From the NCBI RefSeq assembly GCF_024460475.1, contig NZ_JANFYN010000003.1:1-64000 (forward strand): a stretch of DNA of 64,000 nt. Direction: 5' to 3'. Below are positions 36,999 through 45,427 of the stretch, one piece after another. Each line of letters starts with the position of its first letter. The first letter of the stretch is position 1. The notes under the pieces were generated by a model that was not told the DNA's origin, did not search any database, and saw only the letters and a list, made by a program, of their open reading frames with translations. This DNA is from Holdemanella sp. MSK.7.32. Its GTDB lineage: Bacteria; Bacillota_I; Bacilli_A; Erysipelotrichales; Erysipelotrichaceae. The translations under genes were made by a program, and so were the position numbers.

Positions 36999-38690
36999 CT
37001 ACTTATTTAAGTTTATTTCTAAAATAACCGGTAAAATCATCGGTCTTTTTGCGGTTTGTTTATAAAGATATTTAGAAACCTTATCACGAATCAAGTTACG
37101 CGTTTCTAAATTGTCATACGTTTTATTTTCAACCGCCTCGTTGATCGTATCTTCCATAATTTTAGCTACATCACCCGTGATGTATTCTGCATCACGCAAA
37201 TAGATCAAGCCACGACTTTGTACATCTGGACCATTAATGATTTTCTTTGTCTTTGCGTTGATACCAATTGCTAAAATCATGACCCCATCCGTACTCAATG
37301 TTTCACGATCTTTTAATACGACACCTGCCATATCCCAGTTTTCTTTTCCATCGATCATTGTTTCATGAAGCTCTAATTCCATTGCGCAAGAAACTAATTT
37401 ACGATTTTCAAAAGTGGCAACCTGTCCATTATCTAAAATGATGATGCGACTTGGATCATATCCCATTTCAACCGCAATCTGTGAATTCATGTGCAACAAA
37501 CGATATTCCCCTTTGATTGGAATATAGTATTTTGGTTTTGTAAGGAAGATCATCATTTTCAAATCCTCTTTACTAGGGTGCATACTCAAAACATTCTTAT
37601 CTAAGACGATGATTTCACCCTCTTTTTTGTACATGTCATTTTCCATGCTCTTGAATTCATTTTCAACACCAGGTACAACGGGACTTGCGACCACAATGAC
37701 ATCATCCTGATCAAACACAATCGATTCTAATTCATTGTTGGCAATGTTGTTGATCGTTTTGAATAAAGATTTACCTTGCCCTGAAATGATTACGACAACA
37801 TCTTTCATTGAGTTATCAAAATCAGCTGGATCAATCACTAAAGAAGGATCCACCTCATACCCAATTTCTTTTAATCGTCCTACTAAATCACGTAATTCTT
37901 TTGAATAGAATACCATCTTACGACGACTTGCCATACAACAATCAATGATTTCCTGAATACGATATACACTTTGTGTATACACACTCACAAAGACACGCTT
38001 ATTTTCATGTGTTTCTAAAACCTGTAAAAGTTTAGGGGAAATACGATGACTCGGAGAAGTGTGTCCACTTCTTTCTGCCCCTTTACTTTCCTGTAACAAA
38101 ACCAATACACCTTCGTTACCAAGTTCTGAAATCGTTGTGAAATCGGCACGATATGCATCGTCTAAATCATCATAGTCTTCAATAAATTCACCAGAATATA
38201 CAATATAGCCTTGATCTGTACCAATCGCTAAACCAAACGTTCCTGGATACGCATGCGTAATTGGGAAGAAAACAACTCTTCTTTTGCCAATACGCTTTTT
38301 ATCATTACGCTTTACAGAATGTACACGCACACCTGTAATATGTTCCTGACGAATCATTTTCTGTACTTCTTTTACAGCTAATGGAGCGGTATAAACATCA
38401 CAAGGGACTTGTTTTAATAAATATGGTAAAGCTCCCATTACGTCATCATGACCATGCGTAATAAAAATACCTGCAACACGATTTTTATTTTCAACTAAAT
38501 ACGTAAAATCCTGAATAATAAACTCGATACCTAATGACTCCTTGTTGTCAGGAAATTTGATACCCGCCTCTATTACATAGATGGATTCATCCACCTCCAC
38601 ACAGAATAAGTTTTTACCATCTTCATCTAAACCACCAAGGGCAAAAATACGGATTTTTTCTGTTAATGAAGGAATTTTTTCTTCTTTCAT
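36999..38690 (-). CDS. rnjB: Ribonuclease J, J2-like with altered metal site
   Basis: 563 residues: metallo-beta-lactamase/beta-CASP and C-terminal domains. The usual HxHxDH motif reads HGHDDV, and the later GDF motif reads SGEFIED, so metal ligands normally present in RNase J1 are lost. Other landmarks remain (ITHAYPGTFG, a His in LSMHPSKEDLK). Loss of these residues and the position next to ftsK/spoIIIE fit RNase J2, which forms complexes with J1 and has weak or no activity of its own. J1 would then be encoded elsewhere. Confidence 0.85.
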   Translation of the reverse strand: MKEEKIPSLTEKIRIFALGGLDEDGKNLFCVEVDESIYVIEAGIKFPDNKESLGIEFIIQDFTYLVENKNRVAGIFITHGHDDVMGALPYLLKQVPCDVYTAPLAVKEVQKMIRQEHITGVRVHSVKRNDKKRIGKRRVVFFPITHAYPGTFGLAIGTDQGYIVYSGEFIEDYDDLDDAYRADFTTISELGNEGVLVLLQESKGAERSGHTSPSHRISPKLLQVLETHENKRVFVSVYTQSVYRIQEIIDCCMASRRKMVFYSKELRDLVGRLKEIGYEVDPSLVIDPADFDNSMKDVVVIISGQGKSLFKTINNIANNELESIVFDQDDVIVVASPVVPGVENEFKSMENDMYKKEGEIIVLDKNVLSMHPSKEDLKMMIFLTKPKYYIPIKGEYRLLHMNSQIAVEMGYDPSRIIILDNGQVATFENRKLVSCAMELELHETMIDGKENWDMAGVVLKDRETLSTDGVMILAIGINAKTKKIINGPDVQSRGLIYLRDAEYITGDVAKIMEDTINEAVENKTYDNLETRNLIRDKVSKYLYKQTAKRPMILPVILEINLNK

Positions 38691-38729
38691 ATTATCTCCT
38701 TTTAAATAGTATTATTTTTCTAAATTATA

Positions 38730-40163
38730 TCACACCGCAACGCCATCTAAAGAGAAACTTTTCGCCTCTGTAATTTTAACTTCTACAAAATCTCCAGGCT
38801 GAATATTTTCACCTTTAAAGTTCACTAATTTTTGGGTGTCTGTATATCCAGAATATACCTTTTCATTCTTCTTACTTAAGCCATCCACTAATACGGTAAC
38901 AGTACGACCAACATAAGCTTTATTCTTTTCTAAAGCCAGATCATTCCATGTTTTATTTAATTTCGCTAAACGCTTTCTCTTTGTCTCCATATCAATCGAG
39001 TCATGCATACGGCTAGCTGGTGTACCAGGTCTTGCTGAGAAAATAAATGTAAAGGCATTATCGTATTTACAATAACGAACCACATCTAGAGTGTGTTCAA
39101 ACTGTTCATCGGTTTCATTTGGGAAACCAACAATGATATCTGTTGAAACAGAAACATTTGGAATTGTATTGACAATCTTATCATATAAAGCTAAGTATGA
39201 TTCTTTTGTATAACGACGACCCATTAACTTAAGTACATCATCATCTCCTGATTGTAGTGGCAAATGAATAAATGGCATGATATTGTCATATTTTGCGATT
39301 ATATCAATCATTTCTTCAGAGAAATCCCAAGGGTGACTTGTTGTAAAACGAACACGAGGAATGCCAATCTTAGCAACTTCTTCTAATAATGTCGCAAAAT
39401 CCTGTTCATTATCCATATCTTTTCCATACGCATTCACGTTTTGTCCAAGCAATGTGATTTCTTTATAACCCTCATCCTTAAGTTGCTGAACCTCTTTTAA
39501 GATTTCAGACATCTTACGTGAACGCTGTTTACCACGAGTATAAGGAACAATACAATATGTACAGAATTTGTCACAACCATACATAATGTTGACCCAAGCC
39601 TTGAATGTTCCAAAACGGTGTACCGGTAGATTTTCGTAAACCTCTCCTTCTTTAGAGTAGATTTTTACAACTTTTTTACCCTCCACCATACAACTATAAA
39701 GCATGCTAGGAAGCTCTTGAATATTGTGTGTTCCAAACAATAAACGAACTTGAGGATATTTCGTTAATAAAGTTTCAACTAAACCTTCCTCTTGTGCCAT
39801 ACATCCACAAACACCAATCACAAGATCTTTGTTTTCGCGATATAAACGTTTGAAGTTACCAATCTCACCCAATACTTTTTCTTCCGCATTTTGACGAATT
39901 GCACAAGTATTGATAATTATGACATCACTGCCTTCAGCCGTTTCATTCGGTGCAAATCCTAGCTCATCTAAAATACCAGCCAATGTTTCACTATCACGCT
40001 CATTAGCCTGGCAGCCATATGTAGAAATAAAATATTTTTTTCCTCTTCCCATCATACGAGCAACTTCAGGAATATTAAATGTATCAATACGATCAATTGT
40101 ATTTGTTGTACGCTTTTGTGCTTCTTTTAAATCGGGTAATACCCATCCTGGTTTTTGTTTCAT
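38730..40163 (-). CDS. miaB: tRNA-2-methylthio-N6-dimethylallyladenosine synthase MiaB
   Basis: 477 residues from ATG 40163 (AAAGGAG upstream); the frame extends to 40244 but that part overlaps a terminator. Radical-SAM methylthiotransferase for A37 of tRNAs reading UNN codons. UPF0004 domain with three Cys (TYGCQAN, NTCAIR, GVCGCMAQ), radical-SAM cluster CDKFCTYCIVPYTRG, SDIIVGFPNET-like motif, C-terminal TRAM (TVTVLVDGLSKKNEKVYSGYT). First gene of miaB-rnjB-ftsK-ridA. Confidence 0.96.
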   Translation of the reverse strand: MKQKPGWVLPDLKEAQKRTTNTIDRIDTFNIPEVARMMGRGKKYFISTYGCQANERDSETLAGILDELGFAPNETAEGSDVIIINTCAIRQNAEEKVLGEIGNFKRLYRENKDLVIGVCGCMAQEEGLVETLLTKYPQVRLLFGTHNIQELPSMLYSCMVEGKKVVKIYSKEGEVYENLPVHRFGTFKAWVNIMYGCDKFCTYCIVPYTRGKQRSRKMSEILKEVQQLKDEGYKEITLLGQNVNAYGKDMDNEQDFATLLEEVAKIGIPRVRFTTSHPWDFSEEMIDIIAKYDNIMPFIHLPLQSGDDDVLKLMGRRYTKESYLALYDKIVNTIPNVSVSTDIIVGFPNETDEQFEHTLDVVRYCKYDNAFTFIFSARPGTPASRMHDSIDMETKRKRLAKLNKTWNDLALEKNKAYVGRTVTVLVDGLSKKNEKVYSGYTDTQKLVNFKGENIQPGDFVEVKITEAKSFSLDGVAV

Positions 40164-40177
40164 GTGATCTCCTTTCG

Positions 40178-40206
40178 AAAAAAAATGCCAAGCACTAAGC
40201 TTGGCA
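40178..40206 (-). terminator. Ferredoxin gene terminator
   Basis: Minus-strand TGCCAAGC / GCTTGGCA stem, 5-base loop, then eight T. Confidence 0.92.
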
Positions 40207-40224
40207 AATGTGTTCAAATTTGAA

Positions 40225-40398
40225 TTACTGGTTGATTGCTCCAACAGGGCAAGTTCCTACGCATGAACCGCAGTCGATGCAAGTTCCTTCGTCACAAACT
40301 GATTTTCCTTCATCGTCTAATGAAAGAGCTCCTACAGGGCATCCTCCTACACAAGCACCACATCCGATGCAAGCATCTTTATCGATATTTACTGCCAT
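40225..40398 (-). CDS. 2[4Fe-4S] ferredoxin
   Basis: 57 residues, ATG 40398 behind GGAGG. Translation has two clostridial-type cluster motifs: CIGCGACVGGCPVGA and CIDCGSCVGTCPVGA. It is a low-potential electron carrier for anaerobic metabolism. It stands alone between a strong promoter and a strong terminator, which suggests high expression. The pyruvate or hydrogenase partners are not in the window. Confidence 0.96.
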   Translation of the reverse strand: MAVNIDKDACIGCGACVGGCPVGALSLDDEGKSVCDEGTCIDCGSCVGTCPVGAINQ

Positions 40399-40433
40399 TG
40401 TTATTTCCTCCTTGTTTAATAATTTATACTCAA

Positions 40434-40462
40434 ATTATAGCGATAACCAAGTAGTGAATCAA
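40434..40462 (-). promoter_or_regulatory. Ferredoxin promoter
   Basis: Minus-strand TTGATT, 17-base spacer, TATAAT, about 35 bases before the start codon. Confidence 0.75.
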
Positions 40463-40506
40463 GACAGTTTAGTAAGTGCAGGCTTACCGTAATTCTTTTA
40501 CCAAAC

Positions 40507-40537
40507 TAAAAAATTGAAGTCGGGACTAAAGCCCGAC
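40507..40537 (-). terminator. rny terminator
   Basis: Minus-strand GTCGGG / CCCGAC stem, 7-base loop, then TTCAATTTTTT. Confidence 0.8.
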
Positions 40538-40541
40538 ATTT

Positions 40542-42095
40542 TTATTTTGCGTATTCCTGGGCACGTGTCTCACGAATAACATTAACCTTGATTTGACCTG
40601 GATATGTCAATTCAGATTCAATCTTATCACGAATATCACGAGCTAATTTTACACAAGTCATGTCATCCACGTGTTCTGGATTTACAAGTACACGAATTTC
40701 ACGACCTGCCTGAATCGCAAACGCATTTGAAACACCCTCAAATCCATTCGCAATTTTCTCTAAGTTTTCAAGACGGTTGATATAAGCCTGAGCACTTTCT
40801 TTACGTGCACCAGGTCTTGCAGCACTAATTGTATCTGCTGCGATAACCAAATGACTCGTCAAGAACTTAGGTTCTACATCCCCATGGTGTGAGTGGATCG
40901 CATTTAATACAATTTCTTTTTCACCATGTTTCTTACAGAACTTGTATCCCAATTCAACATGAGATCCATCTTGCTGCTCAATATTCAATGCCTTACCAAT
41001 ATCGTGCAACAATCCAGCACGTTTGGCAATTTGCTGATTCAATCCAAGTTCAGCTGCCATGCATCCAGCGATATAGGCAACTTCCATAGAGTGCTGCAAA
41101 GCATTTTGTCCATAAGAATAACGATATTTTAATGTACCAATCAATTTTACAATTTCACGATCAATACGACCAATACCCAGTTTAAAGATAGCTTCCTCAC
41201 CAGCCTTCATGATCTCTTGATCAATTTCATTCTGGTATTTCTTAACAACATCTTCAATTCGTCCCGGCTGAATTCTTCCATCACGAATCAAGTGTTCCAA
41301 AGCTAAACGAGCCACTTCACGACGTACTGGATTAAAACATGTAATCGTAATCAAATCTGGAGTATCATCGATGTTTAATTCAACACCTGTTGCCTGTTCA
41401 AAACAACGAATATTACGTCCTTCACGACCAATGATACGTCCCTTCATTTCTTCACCAGGTAAAGAAACAACACTGACTGTCTTTTCTTGAGTTTCCTGCT
41501 GAGACATACGCTCAATAGCTAAGGCAATGATATTCTGCGCTTTTTCATTGGCAGTCGCCTTTGCCTCATCCTCTTTATCTTTGATGTACGCAATTGTTTC
41601 ATGTTCCATTTTCTTTTCCACAATCGCAAATAATTCATCTTTTGCTGCCTGGCTTGACATTTTGGCAACACTTTCTAAAACGACAACCTGTTTGTCGATT
41701 TCTTCTTGTAATTTTTTTTCTTTTTCGTCTAATGATGTCAGTTTGTCAGCAACACTTTTCATCTTTTCATTAATCTGACGCTCTTTTTGATTTAACGCTT
41801 CATCACGAAAATTCAAGTTATCTTCTCTACGCAATAACTTGTTCTCTAATTCCATTGATTCTTGTTTACGTTCTTTAATTTCTTTTTCAGCTTCTACGCG
41901 CAAATCATGAGCCTGTGTCTTTCCGTCTAACACGGCTTGTTTTACACGAGATTCCGCTTCATTTTGAGCTTCTTTTAAAATCTGTTCTGCTTTTTGCTGA
42001 TTCTTATTTAAACCTGCTTTGGAAAGTCCGACCATACAGCCAGATCCAATCGCAAGACCTGCGACACCAGACAAAACGATCCATAGTACATCCAT
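40542..42095 (-). CDS. rny: Ribonuclease Y
   Basis: 517 residues. N-terminal membrane anchor (about 3-24), a long charged coiled coil (30-200), KH domain (GRIIGREGRNIRCFEQATGVEL, about 215-270) and HD domain (LLHDIGKAL, SHHGD, about 330-425). Endonuclease that initiates mRNA decay at the membrane. Single-gene unit with its own terminator; RNase J-type gene is close by, as in Bacillus. Confidence 0.97.
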   Translation of the reverse strand: MDVLWIVLSGVAGLAIGSGCMVGLSKAGLNKNQQKAEQILKEAQNEAESRVKQAVLDGKTQAHDLRVEAEKEIKERKQESMELENKLLRREDNLNFRDEALNQKERQINEKMKSVADKLTSLDEKEKKLQEEIDKQVVVLESVAKMSSQAAKDELFAIVEKKMEHETIAYIKDKEDEAKATANEKAQNIIALAIERMSQQETQEKTVSVVSLPGEEMKGRIIGREGRNIRCFEQATGVELNIDDTPDLITITCFNPVRREVARLALEHLIRDGRIQPGRIEDVVKKYQNEIDQEIMKAGEEAIFKLGIGRIDREIVKLIGTLKYRYSYGQNALQHSMEVAYIAGCMAAELGLNQQIAKRAGLLHDIGKALNIEQQDGSHVELGYKFCKKHGEKEIVLNAIHSHHGDVEPKFLTSHLVIAADTISAARPGARKESAQAYINRLENLEKIANGFEGVSNAFAIQAGREIRVLVNPEHVDDMTCVKLARDIRDKIESELTYPGQIKVNVIRETRAQEYAK

Positions 42096-42186
42096 ACTAT
42101 TTCCTCCTTTTCGTCCTTTGTTCTAGGTAAAACCAAAAATATTATACACGAAAACAGGTATAAAGTCTATCAACTCAACATCCAAA

Positions 42187-42216
42187 ATAAAAGATGTTTG
42201 CCTAGACAAACATCTT
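42187..42216 (-). terminator. uppP terminator
   Basis: Perfect 10-bp stem AAGATGTTTG / CAAACATCTT with a 6-base loop, followed by TTATTTT on the minus strand. Confidence 0.88.
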
Positions 42217-43048
42217 ATAATAAAGCACGAATCGCAAAGAAGATCAAAACAAATGCACCTAATACGATACGATACCATCCAAATACTTTGAAATCGTGTT
42301 TTTTTATGTATGACATTAAGAAGCGAATCACAAAAATAGATACGAAAAATGCCACAACCATACCAATCACTAGAATAAAGAATTCTAGAACACTAAACGC
42401 AAGCCCAAATTTCACCAACTTCAATAGACTCGCTCCAAACATAACTGGAATCGCTAAGAAAAAAGTAAATTCTGCAGCTACTGCACGACTTACACCAATC
42501 ATCAATCCACCAACAATCGTAGCTCCTGATCTTGAAGTTCCAGGAAGTACAGCTGCCACAACTTGAAACAAACCAATAATCAATGCATCTTTATAAGATA
42601 AAGCAGATAAACTATTTACACTAGGACGCATATCTTTATTTCGATTTTCAATATAAATAAACGCAACACCCACTAAAATCAACATAATCGCTACGACAAA
42701 GCCATTATATAAGTGTGCATCGATCCAATCATCCAATGCCAAGCCAATAATTGCCGCAGGAATTGTAGCTACTAAAATCTTAGACCATAAGATCCAGATA
42801 GATTTCACAGAAGTATATTTTCCTTCTTTATTTTTTCTAAATGGGAAAATTTTATTCCAGTATAAAACAACAACCGCAAGAATGGCCCCTAACTGGATTA
42901 CGACAAGAAACATACTCCAGAATGATTTTGATACATTCATAGGCATGATTTCTTCTAATAAAATCATATGTCCTGTTGAACTAATTGGAAGCCATTCGGT
43001 AATCCCCTCAACAATACCATACAATATCGATTTTAAAATCTCGATCAT
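42215..43048 (-). CDS. uppP: Undecaprenyl-diphosphatase UppP (BacA)
   Basis: 277 residues from ATG 43048 (GGAGG upstream). Multi-span membrane enzyme recycling the lipid carrier of cell-wall synthesis; its activity also gives bacitracin tolerance. Family motifs: GIVEGITEWLPISSTGH at the N-terminus and VLPGTSRSGATI near residue 170. Length is normal. Confidence 0.96.
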   Translation of the reverse strand: MIEILKSILYGIVEGITEWLPISSTGHMILLEEIMPMNVSKSFWSMFLVVIQLGAILAVVVLYWNKIFPFRKNKEGKYTSVKSIWILWSKILVATIPAAIIGLALDDWIDAHLYNGFVVAIMLILVGVAFIYIENRNKDMRPSVNSLSALSYKDALIIGLFQVVAAVLPGTSRSGATIVGGLMIGVSRAVAAEFTFFLAIPVMFGASLLKLVKFGLAFSVLEFFILVIGMVVAFFVSIFVIRFLMSYIKKHDFKVFGWYRIVLGAFVLIFFAIRALL

Positions 43049-43067
43049 ACTATCCTCCATACTACAG

Positions 43068-43089
43068 AAAAAGCCAGGAAATCCTGGCT
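43068..43089 (-). terminator. rpmF terminator
   Basis: Minus-strand AGCCAGGA / TCCTGGCT stem with a 2-base loop, followed by TTTTTC. Confidence 0.85.
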
Positions 43090-43095
43090 ACATTT

Positions 43096-43266
43096 TTACT
43101 TTTCAACGATTTGTTTGCCGTTGTATTCGCCACAAGAGCACATCTTGTGAGCAAGTTTATATTCACCACAATTTGGACAACGAGTCAACGCTGGTTTCAC
43201 CAATTTGTAATGTGTTCTACGTTTTGCTTTACGTGTTTTTGAATTTCTTCTCTGTTGAACTGCCAT
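43096..43266 (-). CDS. rpmF: 50S ribosomal protein L32
   Basis: 56 residues: MAVQQRRNSKTRKAKRRTHY start, then a zinc finger of two CxxC-like pairs (CPNCGEY...CSCGEY). Start ATG 43266 has AGGAGGT upstream. It follows the YceD (DUF177) gene by 11 bases, the usual arrangement in bacteria. Confidence 0.97.
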   Translation of the reverse strand: MAVQQRRNSKTRKAKRRTHYKLVKPALTRCPNCGEYKLAHKMCSCGEYNGKQIVEK

Positions 43267-43277
43267 GCTTGCACCTC

Positions 43278-43787
43278 CTAGTCATCATCCAGTTTGAAAT
43301 CATTTAATTTTTCCCATCGTGGATCAATTTTTGGCTCTTCTTTATCTTGATCCGATAAAAGCTGCCAACCATCTCCCTTTGGATATTGATCTCGAGGTAA
43401 ACGAGTGATACTCATTGGAGCCTCATATAATATCGCCTGGAAAATCTCTGGGTTAATATCGATTGTCTCTTTTTTCACCACGATAATTTCCTGATCTTCT
43501 GCATCCTGTACCGGAACAAAAGAATACGTTTGTTGCGACTCCGCCTCAAATGGAAAATCAATATCTTCGTTTGTGATGGAATCTAGAACAATCATTGTTC
43601 CATCCATTCTCAAATCACTCGATACGAAATTCATTCCGTCAAACTCTAATGTACCCGTAACATGTACATCTGGAATAGTCTTGACAGAAGTATGATGAAG
43701 CAGATCGTTTTCTTCAACCGCAATCCACTCATCAATTTCAATAATATGGTTTTTTGCATTTAAGAAGTCTTTTCTATTAAATTTCAC
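43278..43787 (-). CDS. YceD (DUF177) family protein
   Basis: 169 residues from GTG 43787, chosen because GAGGTG lies 6 bases upstream and MKFNRKDFLN is a usual family start; ATG 43808 is the alternative. Family features: a central VTGTLEFDGM strand, CxxC-free version of the acidic middle, IDINPEIFQAILYEAPMSI, and a C-terminal DPRWEKLNDF. The protein is nearly always coded upstream of rpmF and linked to 23S rRNA/large-subunit production. Confidence 0.88.
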   Translation of the reverse strand: MKFNRKDFLNAKNHIIEIDEWIAVEENDLLHHTSVKTIPDVHVTGTLEFDGMNFVSSDLRMDGTMIVLDSITNEDIDFPFEAESQQTYSFVPVQDAEDQEIIVVKKETIDINPEIFQAILYEAPMSITRLPRDQYPKGDGWQLLSDQDKEEPKIDPRWEKLNDFKLDDD

Positions 43788-43874
43788 GATCTTCACCTCA
43801 TGTCGCATTTGATATTATAATAAAAGTAATTGATAAAGTCAATATTTCCACAAGAAAAAGATTTTGATATCATA

Positions 43875-44885
43875 ATGAATATGAAAACATGTGGAATTAT
43901 TACAGAATATAATCCTTTTCATCAAGGACATATCTATCATATCAAAAAAACGAAAGAATTAACACAATGTGATTGTTTAATTGCAATCGTTTCCAATCAT
44001 TTTACACAACGAGGCCTTTTTAGCCTATTAACTATGGAAGATAAAACTAAGCTAGCCCTCGAAGCCGGATGCAATCTAGTCATTGAGCTTCCTCCTTGTT
44101 ATGCAGCACAAAGTGCGGATTACTTTGCCAAATACGCTGTTGAATCTTTAAGTCAGTTACATATTGATCAAATCTGTTTTGGCTCTGAAACAAACAACAT
44201 CAGCACACTAAAAGAATATTCGAAACAAATGGAATCGACTCAAGTGGTTCCATCTTTAAGCATGAATCAAAATCTATACACCAAAAATATTCGTCCTAAT
44301 GATATCTTAGGCATTCAATATATCAAACAATGCGAGAAATACGGTATTACCCCTTGTACAATTGCTCGTAATGATTCTTTTAAAAGTGCTACGCAAACAC
44401 GCAAAGAATACTTTGACGGTATTTCGCAATTCAATGATGCCTACTTTAATAAAAACCAAACATGGGATACTTATTATCCATATCTAAGAAAATTTTTACT
44501 TTTATCCGATACAAATACTTTATCCACATACTTTTTAGTCAACGAAGGCATTGAATATCGTTTAAAAGAAAATGCCAAAAAATATCAAAAGTGGCAAGAT
44601 TTTCTTATGGCTTCCATTTCTAAAACTTATACAAAAGCACGTATTCAAAGAACTTGTATGTTCATTTTACTTCAAATCACAAAAGCACAGATGCAAGAAA
44701 ACAACCATTTCAATCACGTTATTGTAGCAGGCTTTGATTCTGTAGGACAAGAATTCTTAAAAGGTAAACATGTCATCACAAAATTTAAAGAATTGCCTAA
44801 ATTTCTGCAAGACATTGAGCTCAAATGTCAATATCTATCTTTTGACACATTTAAAGCTAGAAAGGTGATGTATTATGATCGTTAG
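43875..44885 (+). CDS. tmcAL: tRNA(Met) cytidine acetate ligase TmcAL
   Basis: 336 residues from ATG 43875; ATG 43881 (MKTCGIITEYNPFH) matches the family start equally well, and neither has a strong ribosome site. Nucleotidyltransferase-like ATP site EYNPFHQGHIYHI, then SNHFTQRG and ELPPCYAAQSADYFA. Uses acetate and ATP to form N4-acetylcytidine at the elongator tRNA-Met wobble position. It is divergent from yceD-rpmF, with an overlap of 11 bases to the next gene. Somewhat shorter than Bacillus YlbM. Confidence 0.9.
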   Translation: MNMKTCGIITEYNPFHQGHIYHIKKTKELTQCDCLIAIVSNHFTQRGLFSLLTMEDKTKLALEAGCNLVIELPPCYAAQSADYFAKYAVESLSQLHIDQICFGSETNNISTLKEYSKQMESTQVVPSLSMNQNLYTKNIRPNDILGIQYIKQCEKYGITPCTIARNDSFKSATQTRKEYFDGISQFNDAYFNKNQTWDTYYPYLRKFLLLSDTNTLSTYFLVNEGIEYRLKENAKKYQKWQDFLMASISKTYTKARIQRTCMFILLQITKAQMQENNHFNHVIVAGFDSVGQEFLKGKHVITKFKELPKFLQDIELKCQYLSFDTFKARKVMYYDR

Positions 44886-45417
44886 TATATGCATTTTAAT
44901 CTTTATTGTATGTATATACATCTATTTTTTTCCATGTATCCCAAAGCGAAAGAAACACTATGCGTACGCACTATTACTTGGATGTCCTGCTCATGATGAT
45001 GGAACCATGTCTTCAAGTCAAATCAAAAGATGCAATCTTGCGATTGACATGTATAAAAAGGGGCTTTATGATACGTTAATTATCTCTGGGTCAAATGTAA
45101 AGAATGAGTATGTAGAAGCTGAAGTTATGAATACTTACATAAGGAAAAGAGTGGAAATCCCAACCATTCTTGAAACACACGCAAGAAATACCTTTGAAAA
45201 CTTCAAGTTATCTAAAGAATATATTCAAGAGCAAGATGTGCTCATTCTAACATCCCAAACGCACGCCAAAAGAGCTTGTGCAATTGCCAAGCAATTCTTT
45301 TCAGATTATGGTTGTGCGTGGTTTAAAGATTTAAAGATGAAGCACATTCTTCGCGAAATTATTTCTCGTATCATCTACATTAAAATTGAAATTCAAAAGA
45401 AAATAGGAAGGTATTAG
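44875..45417 (+). CDS. YdcF/SanA-family (DUF218) membrane protein
   Basis: 180 residues. One N-terminal helix (IVSICILIFIVCIYIYFF), then the DUF218 domain: YALLLGCPA, LAIDMYKKGLYDTLIISG, THARNTFENFKLSKEY and VLILTSQTHAKRACAIAKQF. Relatives affect envelope permeability and cell-wall intermediates (SanA, ElyC), but the biochemical function is not settled. Overlaps tmcAL and ends in a shared terminator. Confidence 0.87.
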   Translation: MIVSICILIFIVCIYIYFFPCIPKRKKHYAYALLLGCPAHDDGTMSSSQIKRCNLAIDMYKKGLYDTLIISGSNVKNEYVEAEVMNTYIRKRVEIPTILETHARNTFENFKLSKEYIQEQDVLILTSQTHAKRACAIAKQFFSDYGCAWFKDLKMKHILREIISRIIYIKIEIQKKIGRY

Positions 45418-45427
45418 CCTTCCTATT
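45402..45427. terminator. Bidirectional terminator between ydcF-like and relA
   Basis: Perfect 10-bp stem AATAGGAAGG / CCTTCCTATT, loop TATTAG. Both stop codons (45415-45417 plus, 45423-45425 minus) lie within it. Confidence 0.85.

Noticed and set aside
40164..40244. Longer N-terminus for MiaB
   Set aside because: It would run through the ferredoxin terminator and lacks a ribosome site; ATG 40163 has AAAGGAG.
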